Positions 9,054-19,351 of a DNA stretch of 64,000 bases are shown one piece after another. Under the pieces are notes generated by a model. The model saw only the letters and a list, made by a program, of their open reading frames with translations, ran no database searches and had not been told where the DNA came from. Both the position numbers and the translations under genes were made by a program. Positions within the stretch are counted from its first letter, which is position 1. Each line of letters opens with the position of its first letter. This DNA is from CAWALV01 sp963782965 (GTDB taxonomy: Bacteria > Actinomycetota > Actinomycetes > Acidothermales > Acidothermaceae), in NCBI GenBank assembly GCA_963782965.1, contig CAWALV010000006.1, forward strand, positions 868,001 to 932,000, read 5' to 3'.

Positions 9054-10145
9054 ATGACGGATGCTCGTCGCTGGCGCGGACGCCTAGGAGCCGGTCTTCT
9101 CGCGGCACCCGTTGCGTTGATACTTGCTGCTTGTTCGAGCGGCTCGTCGGGAACGCCGGGCGGCACGTCGCCGAGCAAGTCGGCGACATCGAGCACGGCG
9201 GCTGCGCCGGCCAGCTCGTCTGCTGCGGCGACGTCACCCTCCGCGGCTCTGCAGGCGCTGAAGTTCGGCGTGGGTTCGTCGCCAGCGACCCTCGCGAACG
9301 AGGTGTACCTCTACGCGATGGATCACGGAATCTTCAAGAAGCACGGCATCGACTTTCAGATCAAGTACCTGACGCCGGCCGCGGTCCAGGCCGCCTTGCT
9401 GTCCGGTGACGTCGACGCCGCGTACGACGGCGACGGCCTTCTCATCGCGGCCGCCAAGTCCCAGGGCAAAGTGATCATGACTCCGGGGCCGAACCCATTC
9501 GCCATCTACGCGAAGACGAAGATGAGCTTGAAGGATCTCAAGGGAAAGACGCTCGCCTCGAGCACTCCTGGCGGTGCGTTCACGAGCGCCGTGCAGCGCG
9601 CGCTTCAAGGCGTCGGGCTCGACCCGGCCAAGGACGTCCACATCGTGTACCTGCAAGGTGCCGCAGCGCAGTTCGCCGCGCTCAAGGCGGGCAAGGTGGA
9701 CGCCGCGGTACTTTCTCCGCCGACCACGGTTCAGGCGGAGTCGGAGGGATACGTGAAGATTGCGGACGTCGCCTCCGATGTCGCTCCCGGTGTGATTGCG
9801 ACCAACGCCAAGTTCTACGCGAGCCACAAGGACGTGCTGCAACAGTTCGTCGAAGCGATGAAGGAAGCGACGCAGGCGGTCATCAATGATCCCTCGGGTG
9901 CGCAGCAGTCGTATCTCAAGGTCAACAAGACTGTTGACCCCAAGCTGGCCAGTGGCGGCATCGCCGCGTACGTCCCCTACTGGCAAGTCATGCCGTACCC
10001 GACCTCGTGGGCGACAGACGTGCTGCAGAAGAACCCCGACACCAAATCGGTCGATGTCAACACCCTGATTGACACCAGCTTGGTCCAGGCGGCAGGGGAA
10101 CTACCGCCCAAGGGAGGCGGCGGGTCGGCATCTCCCTCTAGCTAG
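9054..10145 (+). CDS. ABC transporter substrate-binding lipoprotein (NMT1/SsuA-like)
   Basis: This 363-residue secreted lipoprotein has an Arg-rich start, a hydrophobic core and lipobox LAAC with the modified Cys at residue 27, then a Ser/Ala/Gly-rich linker. The mature part (LKFGVGSSPATLANEVYLYA and later GKTLASSTPGGAF) matches NMT1/THI5-like solute receptors. AAAGGAAG lies ten bases before the ATG. It should feed the permease and ATPase encoded divergently at 6843-8611. The following racemase-like and hydrolase genes are on the same strand, which suggests that they act on the imported compound. Confidence 0.9.
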   Translation: MTDARRWRGRLGAGLLAAPVALILAACSSGSSGTPGGTSPSKSATSSTAAAPASSSAAATSPSAALQALKFGVGSSPATLANEVYLYAMDHGIFKKHGIDFQIKYLTPAAVQAALLSGDVDAAYDGDGLLIAAAKSQGKVIMTPGPNPFAIYAKTKMSLKDLKGKTLASSTPGGAFTSAVQRALQGVGLDPAKDVHIVYLQGAAAQFAALKAGKVDAAVLSPPTTVQAESEGYVKIADVASDVAPGVIATNAKFYASHKDVLQQFVEAMKEATQAVINDPSGAQQSYLKVNKTVDPKLASGGIAAYVPYWQVMPYPTSWATDVLQKNPDTKSVDVNTLIDTSLVQAAGELPPKGGGGSASPSS

Positions 10146-10275
10146 TTAGTTGCGGACGCCTCTACCGGCGGGCCACGGCAGATACTTCGGCCGGTTGGTC
10201 CCCGGCGGGGCGTCCGGACGTCGCAGTTGAGTGGTCGAGGGCCCGACGTTCGCCAATCGAAGAAGGGATACAGCT

Positions 10276-11037
10276 ATGACGACACCCGCCGAGCTCGAAG
10301 CGTTACTCGACGGTGGATACGGTTGGAGAGCGCGGATCGGTTTCCTCAGCCCCGGTATCGTCGACGAGTCTCTGTCGCGCCAGTTCTATCGAATGGCGCC
10401 TCCAGGGGTAACCATGGTCCGGACGAGCCTGGGTGTCACGAAACTCACGGAAGACGAGATCCACAGCGCGATCGACCGCGCGGAGGCGGCGGCGCGTGAG
10501 CTTGCGCACCAGAACCCGGACTGCATCGTGCTGGGAGGTTCACCGACCGTCGTCGTCGGAGGCTTCGGATCCGATGAAGTCCTGGCCAAGCGCATCGCGG
10601 AGGTGTCCGGCATCCAAACGACGGCCGCTCAGACCGCTGCCGTCGAAGCGCTGCGCAAGCTCGGTGTCCACCGTCTGGCGCTGGCTACACCCTTTCCGGA
10701 CGTCTTCAACGAAAAGCTTCGAACCTTCCTCCAGAAGTCCGGGTTCGAGATCACCGCTCTACGCACGCTGGGCCGTGATTACCGCGACCTGACCCGAAGC
10801 CCGCTGCGCATGGCCTACGAGCTGGGCAAAGCTGCGTTCGAAGAGGGAGATCATCCCGATGGCGTCTACTTCCCTGGGGCGCCGTTCCCTTGCGCGGACG
10901 TCCTCGAGGTCCTGGAGCGTGAACTTGGTGCCACGGTGGTCTCGAGCATGCAATGCACGCTGTGGAAAGGGATGCAGATGTGCGGTGTCAAGGGCGTGAC
11001 GATCGAGGGATTCGGGCGGCTGCTGCGTGAGCCGTGA
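10276..11037 (+). CDS. Asp/Glu racemase superfamily protein (maleate isomerase / arylmalonate decarboxylase-like)
   Basis: This 253-residue enzyme has the fold and layout of maleate isomerase and arylmalonate decarboxylase. The two catalytic positions are unusual. The first is LGGSPTVVVGG (G88, as Gly in the decarboxylase). The second, normally a Cys before the last helix, reads PGAPFPCADVLEVLE, with Gly at the expected position and the Cys five residues on (C206). The downstream VVSSMQCTLWKGM matches the family. The ATG at 10276 is preferred over an upstream GTG because AAGGGA lies seven bases before it. Ten-base spacing to the hydrolase implies one operon. The reaction is unknown. Confidence 0.85.
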   Translation: MTTPAELEALLDGGYGWRARIGFLSPGIVDESLSRQFYRMAPPGVTMVRTSLGVTKLTEDEIHSAIDRAEAAARELAHQNPDCIVLGGSPTVVVGGFGSDEVLAKRIAEVSGIQTTAAQTAAVEALRKLGVHRLALATPFPDVFNEKLRTFLQKSGFEITALRTLGRDYRDLTRSPLRMAYELGKAAFEEGDHPDGVYFPGAPFPCADVLEVLERELGATVVSSMQCTLWKGMQMCGVKGVTIEGFGRLLREP

Positions 11038-11046
11038 CGGACGCCG

Positions 11047-11868
11047 ATGACGGCGTCGCACATCGAGGGACCGCTTCACGCGGAGGTGATGGGGCCAGAA
11101 GATGGCCCTCCCATGGTGTTCGTTCATCCGATACCGATGGACCACACGGCATGGATCTACCAGATGGCGCATTTCTCGACGTGGTACCGGTGCATCGCAA
11201 TCGACGTGCCTGGCTTCGGACGATCACCGCGGGCGACGCCAGGCCTGACGATGGCCGACATCGCGGAGGCGTGCTGGGATGCCGTCGCTCGCGTGACCGC
11301 GCGATCGGGAGCAGTCCTGGTCGGTTGCTCCGTCGGGAGCCACGCGGTGCAATGGATGTATCACGCGCGTCCAGGTGGAACTGACGCGGTGGTGGTCTCG
11401 GGCGCTGGTTGGCGGCCGGTCAATACCTTCGCACGCGAGCGCATCCAAGACTACAGAGAGCGGGGCATCGGTTTCCGGTACGCACATGCGCTTGCCGGGC
11501 TGTCGGCGCAGTTTCGGCAGACGGCCCTAGCAGATTGGCTGGCCACGCTCGTCGTCGAACGTAACGACAGCGCCGATCTCGACACGATCATCCGCGTCTT
11601 CGAAGCGGTTTCGGCGCCGGCGCCAGACTGGTTGCATGCCCGCCTCGTGGCCCCTGTGCTCATCATCACTGGCAGCGAGTGCAGTGCGCATGAGGCTTCG
11701 TTCGCGCTGCGTGATCGCCTTCCGGACGCTGAGCTGGTCACCCTCGATGGCGCGGGACACGCTTGCCAATTCGAACGACCGAGGGAGTTCGATCGTGAGA
11801 TGATGCGGTTTCTGTACGCGCACGGGCATGACTGGCTCGAGGGAGCGCTTACAGATCAGCGCTCCTAG
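11047..11868 (+). CDS. Alpha/beta hydrolase
   Basis: This 273-residue alpha/beta-fold hydrolase shows an oxyanion motif HPIPMD near residue 26, the nucleophile elbow GCSVG with S95, and a catalytic His in GAGHACQFERP (H238). The usual acidic residue after strand beta-7 falls in TGSECSAHE, where Glu rather than Asp may serve. It lies nine bases after the racemase-like gene and probably acts on the same pathway, for example hydrolysing an ester, lactone or C-C bond. The specific substrate cannot be assigned. Confidence 0.85.
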   Translation: MTASHIEGPLHAEVMGPEDGPPMVFVHPIPMDHTAWIYQMAHFSTWYRCIAIDVPGFGRSPRATPGLTMADIAEACWDAVARVTARSGAVLVGCSVGSHAVQWMYHARPGGTDAVVVSGAGWRPVNTFARERIQDYRERGIGFRYAHALAGLSAQFRQTALADWLATLVVERNDSADLDTIIRVFEAVSAPAPDWLHARLVAPVLIITGSECSAHEASFALRDRLPDAELVTLDGAGHACQFERPREFDREMMRFLYAHGHDWLEGALTDQRS

Positions 11869-11923
11869 TCGGACCCCCTTCCTTCGGGGCCCCGGCTGTA
11901 CGTAGATGTTCGTCGCCTGGTCG

Positions 11924-12094
11924 TCACCACTCGCGAATCGGCGTTTTCGATGGCTCATCACAGATGACCATCGGATGGTCGCCGGAGCGTTCGACGTCCA
12001 CAAGGTTCGCGCACGTCATGCAGTGATCGATGTCGATGTCGCCGTGGTACGGGCAGTTGACCCGCCCGTTCTCACTGAGCAGTTTTACCTTCAT
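11924..12094 (-). CDS. Small zinc-binding protein, 56 residues
   Basis: This short gene lies downstream of the MFS gene on the same strand (79-base gap). The product has CPYHGDIDIDHCMTC (residues 14-28) and a further Cys at about 45, a Cys pattern seen in short actinobacterial proteins with a CP-x2-G-x6-C-x2-C layout. It fills the otherwise empty 305 bases between the hydrolase and MFS genes. No convincing ribosome site precedes the ATG, so expression could depend on coupling to the MFS transcript. No function is known. Confidence 0.6.
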   Translation of the reverse strand: MKVKLLSENGRVNCPYHGDIDIDHCMTCANLVDVERSGDHPMVICDEPSKTPIREW

Positions 12095-12173
12095 ATGGCG
12101 AGGATTCGCCTATCGATGAAGCGGGGCGTAGGGACCAACGTCTCGCGGTTCGTGCCCAACGTCCCGCGTGGGT

Positions 12174-13508
12174 CTAGTCCTCGCCTGCAAGCTGCTCGGA
12201 TATGACGTCGATGGGCTGTAGGACGGGAGGAGACGGCTCGTCAGCCCCTGTATCGGCGGATCGTACGACCGTCGCGCCGAACATGGCCGCGACTCCGCAG
12301 GCGGCGGCACCCATACCGAGCGCGACGCGGGGTCCGAACTCGTTCGCGACAAAGCCCGCCATCGGGCCGCCGATCGGGGTAGAGCCCTGAAGAGCCACCA
12401 TCCAAAGGCTCATGACTCGCCCCCGCATGAGCGGATCGGAGTTCAGCTGGAGACTGCTGTTGCCAGTGGCTGACAGAGCTGTCGATGTGAACCCGACGAG
12501 GGTCATCGAAAGGACGGCGAACACCAGCGTTGGTGACACCGCCACAAGTGCCATCGCGGCGCACAGCCCGAGGGCTTCGGGTATCAGGAACTGCGGGCGC
12601 CTCGGCTGGAAGACCGCCACGCTGAGAGCGCCGAGGATGGCGCCGGCACCTTGTGCGGCGGTCATTGCTCCGTACGACGAGGCGCCGCCGTGCAGTACTC
12701 GCGAAGCCATCGGCGGGAGCACGGTCTGGAACTCGAGCGCGAACGTGCCGATAAGCGCCATCATGACGAGAGGCACCCACAGCGGCGGGCTCGACAGGAC
12801 GTACGCAAGGCCTGCACGGAGTTGCCCTCGCGCGCGAGGCGCAAGCGCAGCACGGCTCAGCGCCGACTCGTCGATGATGAGCAGGGACCATACGACGGCG
12901 CCGAAGCTCAGCCCGTTGATGAGGAAGCAGATGCCCAACCCCGTCGTTGCCACCACGACTGCGCCGATGGCCGGGCCAAGGGCGCGCGCCGCGTTGTTCA
13001 GTACGCTGTTGAGAGCGACTGCGTTGGGCAGTGCACGCGCTCCGACCATTTCGAAGACGAAGGCCTGGCGTGGTGGGTTCTCGAACGCTTCGTTGACGCC
13101 GACGAGTAGCGCCAGGACCATGATCTCCCACAGGGTGACAACGTGCGCAAGGGTCAGGGCGGCAAGTGTGAAAGCCAAGACGCCCATGATCGACTGAAGC
13201 GCAACCATGATGCGGCGCTTGTCGAACCGGTCTGCGATGACGCCCGCGTACATTCCGATCACGAGCGTCGGCGTAGCCTGCAGCGCCACCACCACGCCGA
13301 CCAGGGTTGCGCTCCCCGTCAGCTCGAACACGAGCCACGCTTGGGCGAACCTCTGCATCCACGTTCCGACGCGGGAAAGCACCTGCCCGATGAAATAGCG
13401 GCGGTAGTTCCGGATCCCGAGGGACGAGAACGCCGCGCCGATGCCCGCCAACTGCGTCGCGCGCGCCAATGTCGTGATGCGCGCCACTTTCGAGCTGCGA
13501 GGGGTCAC
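12174..13508 (-). CDS. Major facilitator superfamily transporter (EntS-like)
   Basis: This 444-residue membrane protein has about 12 hydrophobic helices. The first cytoplasmic loop reads GVIADRFDKRRIM, the standard MFS signature after helix 2. The N-terminal motif YRRYFIGQVLSRVGTWMQRF is typical of the MFS_3/enterobactin-exporter group, so efflux is more likely than import. The GTG start is at 13508. It is divergent from bicupin 3, with 274 bases between them, and may export an intermediate or toxic analogue of the pathway. Confidence 0.88.
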   Translation of the reverse strand: MTPRSSKVARITTLARATQLAGIGAAFSSLGIRNYRRYFIGQVLSRVGTWMQRFAQAWLVFELTGSATLVGVVVALQATPTLVIGMYAGVIADRFDKRRIMVALQSIMGVLAFTLAALTLAHVVTLWEIMVLALLVGVNEAFENPPRQAFVFEMVGARALPNAVALNSVLNNAARALGPAIGAVVVATTGLGICFLINGLSFGAVVWSLLIIDESALSRAALAPRARGQLRAGLAYVLSSPPLWVPLVMMALIGTFALEFQTVLPPMASRVLHGGASSYGAMTAAQGAGAILGALSVAVFQPRRPQFLIPEALGLCAAMALVAVSPTLVFAVLSMTLVGFTSTALSATGNSSLQLNSDPLMRGRVMSLWMVALQGSTPIGGPMAGFVANEFGPRVALGMGAAACGVAAMFGATVVRSADTGADEPSPPVLQPIDVISEQLAGED

Positions 13509-13782
13509 AGGCGCCGGTAACGCCGCGCCGTGATGGCGCCCTCATCCCCGCCACGGGGGCCTCGGTGTCGCGTCAAGCGCGCCACACCGACGTACTTCGC
13601 CGCCTCGACCTCCACGCTGGCCTCCCGCGACATGCGTCGCTACCCCCTGGCGAGCACTCCTCCGACCACGACACTCGGCCGTGTCTCGACTGTCGACCAT
13701 AGGCTACACTCTATCCACACGGCGCTCGTCAGGGTCACGAGCGCGGTCGTATCCGCTTCCCCCAGTCGATCAAGGAGCGTCG

Positions 13783-14961
13783 ATGTCGACAGGACTCTTC
13801 AATGAGCCGACCGCTGGAGAATTCGCGGGGACCATGAAGGTCAACCGACTCCCAATTCCCTACGAGCGCTATATGGCAGGCGAGGGCATACCAGTCTTCG
13901 CGGGCCCGGGCGTGCACGACATCCGAGAGCTTCCGCTGAAGCCGTGGTCGCGCATGGGAGTCAACGCGTCCTTCATCGACCTCGACAACGCGACCGATCT
14001 CATGGGCATGCAGGTCGTAGAAATCCCGCCGGGTGGCGCCTCGGAGCCGATGCGGCACCTGTACGAGGAGAAGTACTGGGTCGTCGAAGGAGAAGGAACA
14101 GTCGAACTGTCGCTTCCGGATGGTTCTGGCCGGCAGATGTTCGAGTGGCACAAGAATTCACTCTTCGCCATCCCGATGAATGCCTCCTTCCGGATTGTCA
14201 ACGCTCGATCCACCCGCGCACTGCTGCTTGGCGGCAATACGGCGCCGCCGGTCATGAGCGTTTTCGACAACCTCGACTTCGTGTTCAACAACGACTACAA
14301 GTTCATGGAGCGCTACGACGGCTCGGCCGACTTCTACCAGCCGAACCTGGAGACCCTGGCCACGCCGGAACTCGGGCGTGCCATGTGGAAGACCAACATC
14401 ATTCCCGACATCGTCGATACCGAGTTCCCACTCGACAATCAGCGTTCTCCCGGTTACCGCCGCATCGAGCCAAACATGGCGGGCGGCTACTTCCGTTGCT
14501 TCATTGGTGAGCATGTGCCGGGTAGGTACTCAAAGGCGCACCACCACAAGTCGGGGGCCGTCCTGATCTGTATCAAAGGATCTGGCTACACCTACAACTG
14601 GCCGCAACAGGTCGGGACGAAGCCGTGGGAGAGTGGCAGGGCAGATCTGGTGGAGCGTGTCGACTACGTGCAGGGCGGCATGGTCGCGGCGGCTCCAGGA
14701 GGCGGCACATGGTTCCACCAGCACTTCGGCTCCAGCGCGGAGCCACTCCGCCTCCTCGTCTTCTCGGGTGGCGTGCCGGGGCATTGGTCGCAGGAATACG
14801 GCCGAACCAACAAGGAGAAGGTGTGGACCAACGCAGACATCGAGAAAGGTGGTAACACGATCAGCTACCGCAACGAGGACCCACACATTCGCCAGGAATT
14901 CGAAGAGCAGCTCGCTCGTAATGGCGGCAAGTCTGTCATGACCGACGACTTGTACGCCTGA
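13783..14961 (+). CDS. Bicupin protein, copy 3 (no EutA-like partner)
   Basis: This 392-residue paralogue of the bicupins at 1358 and 5556 is closer to copy 2. Domain 1 reads MRHLYEEKYWVVEGEG; domain 2 has AHHHKSG and WFHQHF as probable metal ligands. The ATG at 13783 follows AAGGAG by five bases. The upstream 274 bases contain GGCTACACTCTAT (near 13697-13709), a possible -10 region. Unlike the other two copies it has no EutA-like gene behind it; malate synthase starts 94 bases later, linking the cupins to glyoxylate metabolism. Confidence 0.87.
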   Translation: MSTGLFNEPTAGEFAGTMKVNRLPIPYERYMAGEGIPVFAGPGVHDIRELPLKPWSRMGVNASFIDLDNATDLMGMQVVEIPPGGASEPMRHLYEEKYWVVEGEGTVELSLPDGSGRQMFEWHKNSLFAIPMNASFRIVNARSTRALLLGGNTAPPVMSVFDNLDFVFNNDYKFMERYDGSADFYQPNLETLATPELGRAMWKTNIIPDIVDTEFPLDNQRSPGYRRIEPNMAGGYFRCFIGEHVPGRYSKAHHHKSGAVLICIKGSGYTYNWPQQVGTKPWESGRADLVERVDYVQGGMVAAAPGGGTWFHQHFGSSAEPLRLLVFSGGVPGHWSQEYGRTNKEKVWTNADIEKGGNTISYRNEDPHIRQEFEEQLARNGGKSVMTDDLYA

Positions 14962-15055
14962 GTCTGGACTCCCCGATGCGATGAGTCGGACTGAGCGGTG
15001 GCATCGGCATGCAGCACGGAAACAACGTCGCGGGTTCCATCATCGGAAGGTACGA

Positions 15056-16650
<1,595 letters not shown>

Positions 16651-16654
<4 letters not shown>

Positions 16655-18111
16655 TCAGTCAATCCGTGGTCGAGGATCTTGAGCGGGAGCTCGGCAGCGA
16701 TGCCGTCATCACCGACCACAACGAGTTGCGAACATACGAGTGCGATGGTCTGGCGCACTACCGCGTGACACCAGGCGTCGTCGTCCTAGCCGGCAGCGAG
16801 CACGACGTGCAGCGTGCTGTACGGGTCTGTCACCGGCATGGTGTGCCGTTCGTTGCGCGCGGGTCAGGTACTGGCTTGTCGGGCGGCGCGTTGCCAAGCG
16901 CGGACGGGGCATTAATCGTCACATCACGGCTGCGCTCGATTCGTGAGATCGATGTCGAAAATCAGCGGGCGGTCGTCGAGCCCGGCGTCATCAATCTTGA
17001 CGTCACCCGGGCGGCTGCGCCGTACGGGCACTACTACGCGCCGGACCCGTCGAGCCAGCTCATCTGTTCGATCGGCGGAAACGTAGCTGAGAACTCCGGC
17101 GGAGCGCATTGCCTGAAATACGGGTTCACCACGAACCACGTCACGGGCTTGCGCGCGGTCACGCCGGAGGGCGAGATCGTCGAACTCGGCGGCGGTAAGA
17201 CCCTCGAGCCCCCGGGTTATGACCTGCTCGGCGTGTTCGTGGGCTCCGAAGGAACACTGGGAATCGCCACCGAGGTCACCGTTCGGCTCTTGCCGGCGCC
17301 AGAGGCGGTGATGACCCTGTTGGCGGCGTTCGCGTCCACGGACGCGGCTGGCGCAGCCGTGTCAGCGATCATTGCTGCGGGGGTCGTCCCCGCGGCAATC
17401 GAAATGATGGACTCGTTGGCGATCGAAGCGGCCGAGGCTGCTGTGCACTGCGCCTATCCCGGCGGGGCGGGCGCGGTGCTCATCGTGGAACTCGACGGGC
17501 CTGCGGCTGATGTAGAGCATGACGCCTCGCTCGCGCAGCTGCTCTGTCGCACGAACGGCGCGTTCGAGATTCGTGCTGCCGCTGACAGCGAGGAGCGGAC
17601 CCTCATCTGGAAGGGGCGGAAGTCGGCATTCGCCGCGGTAGGGAGGATCAGCCCGGACTACATCGTTCAGGACGGCGTCATCCCCAGAGGCGCCTTGCCT
17701 TCCGTGCTCCGCGAGATCGCGGAACTATCGCACGCCCGCGGCATTCGCGTGGCCAACGTCTTTCACGCAGGCGACGGCAACCTGCATCCGCTCGTCTTGT
17801 TCGATGACTCGGTCCCCGGTGCCGCACAGTACGCGGAAGAAGTCGCGGGCGAAATACTGTTGCTGTGTGTTCGTCTCGGCGGCTCGATCACGGGGGAGCA
17901 CGGCGTGGGCGCCGACAAGGTGGCTTATATCGGCGCCATGTTCAACGAGAGTGATCTCGACACCATGCAGATTGTTCGTTGTGCATTTGATCCCGATGGG
18001 ATTTCCAATCCAGGAAAGGTGTTCCCGACGCCGCGACTGTGTGGCGAGCGCCCCGGTCGCAGACAGGGGAGTCACCCGCTACAAGACGCTGGATTGGCCG
18101 AGATGTTCTGA
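16651..18111 (+). CDS. glcD: Glycolate oxidase FAD-linked subunit GlcD
   Basis: This 486-residue FAD-linked oxidase is the catalytic subunit that oxidises glycolate (or a related 2-hydroxyacid) to glyoxylate. The FAD-binding PCMH segment shows VARGSGTGLSGGALP and CSIGGNVAENSGG. The C-terminal domain has VFHAGDGNLHP and GEHGVG, both typical of GlcD. The GTG start overlaps the aceB stop. glcE begins on the last base of the stop (TGATG), so aceB-glcD-glcE-glcF are translated as a coupled unit. D-lactate dehydrogenase is an alternative within the family, but the E and F partners favour glycolate. Confidence 0.93.
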
Positions 18112-19349
18112 TGTCTGTGGTGGAAGCGCTCACGCGGGCATGCGGAAGGAACGCTGTTGCCGAGGGCAACGACGCCGACTTTGTCGGCGGGGTGCCCGCC
18201 CGCCACGTAGTTCGGCCGACAGAGCCGGCCCAAGTGGCTGCCATGATGGCCGCTGCGGCCACGGCAGGAGCCACGGTGGTCACGCGGGGCAGGGGAACGA
18301 AGCTGAACTGGGGCAACGCCCCGAGCAGCCTTGACGTGCTGCTTGACCTTTCGCAGCTGGACGCCGTGGTGGAACACGCCGCGGACGACCTTGTCGTTAC
18401 CGTACAAGCCGGCATCCCACTCGCCGTGCTGCAGGAGCACCTGGGACGGGTGGGCCAAAGACTCGCGCTCGACGAGGTGGTCGCGGGCTCGACCGTAGGC
18501 GGGTTGATCGCCACGGGTCTCGCAGGCCCGTCGCGCGTGCTCTACGGCGGTGTCCGCGATTTGCTCATCGGGGTTACGGTGGTCCGGCCGGACGGCGTGG
18601 TGGCCCGCAGCGGCGGTCGCGTCGTGAAGAACGTCGCAGGCTTCGATCTCTGCAAGCTGTATACCGGTTCGTATGGCACCCTAGGGGCCGTCACTGAGGC
18701 AACTTTCCGGCTTCATCCACTTCCACAGGCGCGAGCTTTCGTCGGCTCGACTTTCGACGACGAACGTGAGGGGGCTCGGAAGATCTCCGCACTACGCCAC
18801 TCGTCCGTCGTCCCCAGCGCCATCGAAATTCGTTCGTCGCAGGCGCATGCGTCAATCGTCACTGCCGTCCTACTCGAGGGCTCGGCACCCGGCGTCGAAG
18901 CGCGCGCGCAGCAGGTGGCCGGCATGCTCGGCCCAGAGTCGACCGTGGGCACAGAACCGCCGTCGTGGTGGGGTCAGCTTCCCGGGCCGTCGACCGTTCG
19001 CTGCACGGTTCCGCCTGCGGGAGTGTGGCGTCTGCAGGGCTTGGTGAAAGAGGTCAGTCAGCGGCTTGATCGCGATACGCAAGTTCAGGGGTCGGCGGCT
19101 ACCGGCATCGTCTATGCGGGCTTCGAAGAACGCGATGACGTTGATGTGACCGTCGAGCTGATGACGCAGATTCGGCGGGCGGCCACCGCTGAGGGCGGAT
19201 TCTCCGTCGTGCTCCGCGCATCTCCGACGGCAAAGGCTCGCACCGACGTGTGGGGTCCGGTCCCGGGCCTTTCGCTGATGCGTCGAGTGAAGGAGGGCTT
19301 TGATCCACACCATCGGATGGCGCCGGGGCGGTTTGTGGGAGGTATGTAG
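18111..19349 (+). CDS. glcE: Glycolate oxidase FAD-binding subunit GlcE
   Basis: This 412-residue FAD-binding partner of GlcD shows TRGRGTKLNWGNAP in the FAD domain and GGRVVKNVAGFDLCKLYTGS, a hallmark of GlcE. The ATG at 18111 shares one base with the glcD stop. GlcF follows two bases after the stop. GlcE is required for electron transfer in the known three-subunit oxidase. Confidence 0.93.
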   Translation: MSVVEALTRACGRNAVAEGNDADFVGGVPARHVVRPTEPAQVAAMMAAAATAGATVVTRGRGTKLNWGNAPSSLDVLLDLSQLDAVVEHAADDLVVTVQAGIPLAVLQEHLGRVGQRLALDEVVAGSTVGGLIATGLAGPSRVLYGGVRDLLIGVTVVRPDGVVARSGGRVVKNVAGFDLCKLYTGSYGTLGAVTEATFRLHPLPQARAFVGSTFDDEREGARKISALRHSSVVPSAIEIRSSQAHASIVTAVLLEGSAPGVEARAQQVAGMLGPESTVGTEPPSWWGQLPGPSTVRCTVPPAGVWRLQGLVKEVSQRLDRDTQVQGSAATGIVYAGFEERDDVDVTVELMTQIRRAATAEGGFSVVLRASPTAKARTDVWGPVPGLSLMRRVKEGFDPHHRMAPGRFVGGM

Positions 19350-19351
19350 CG

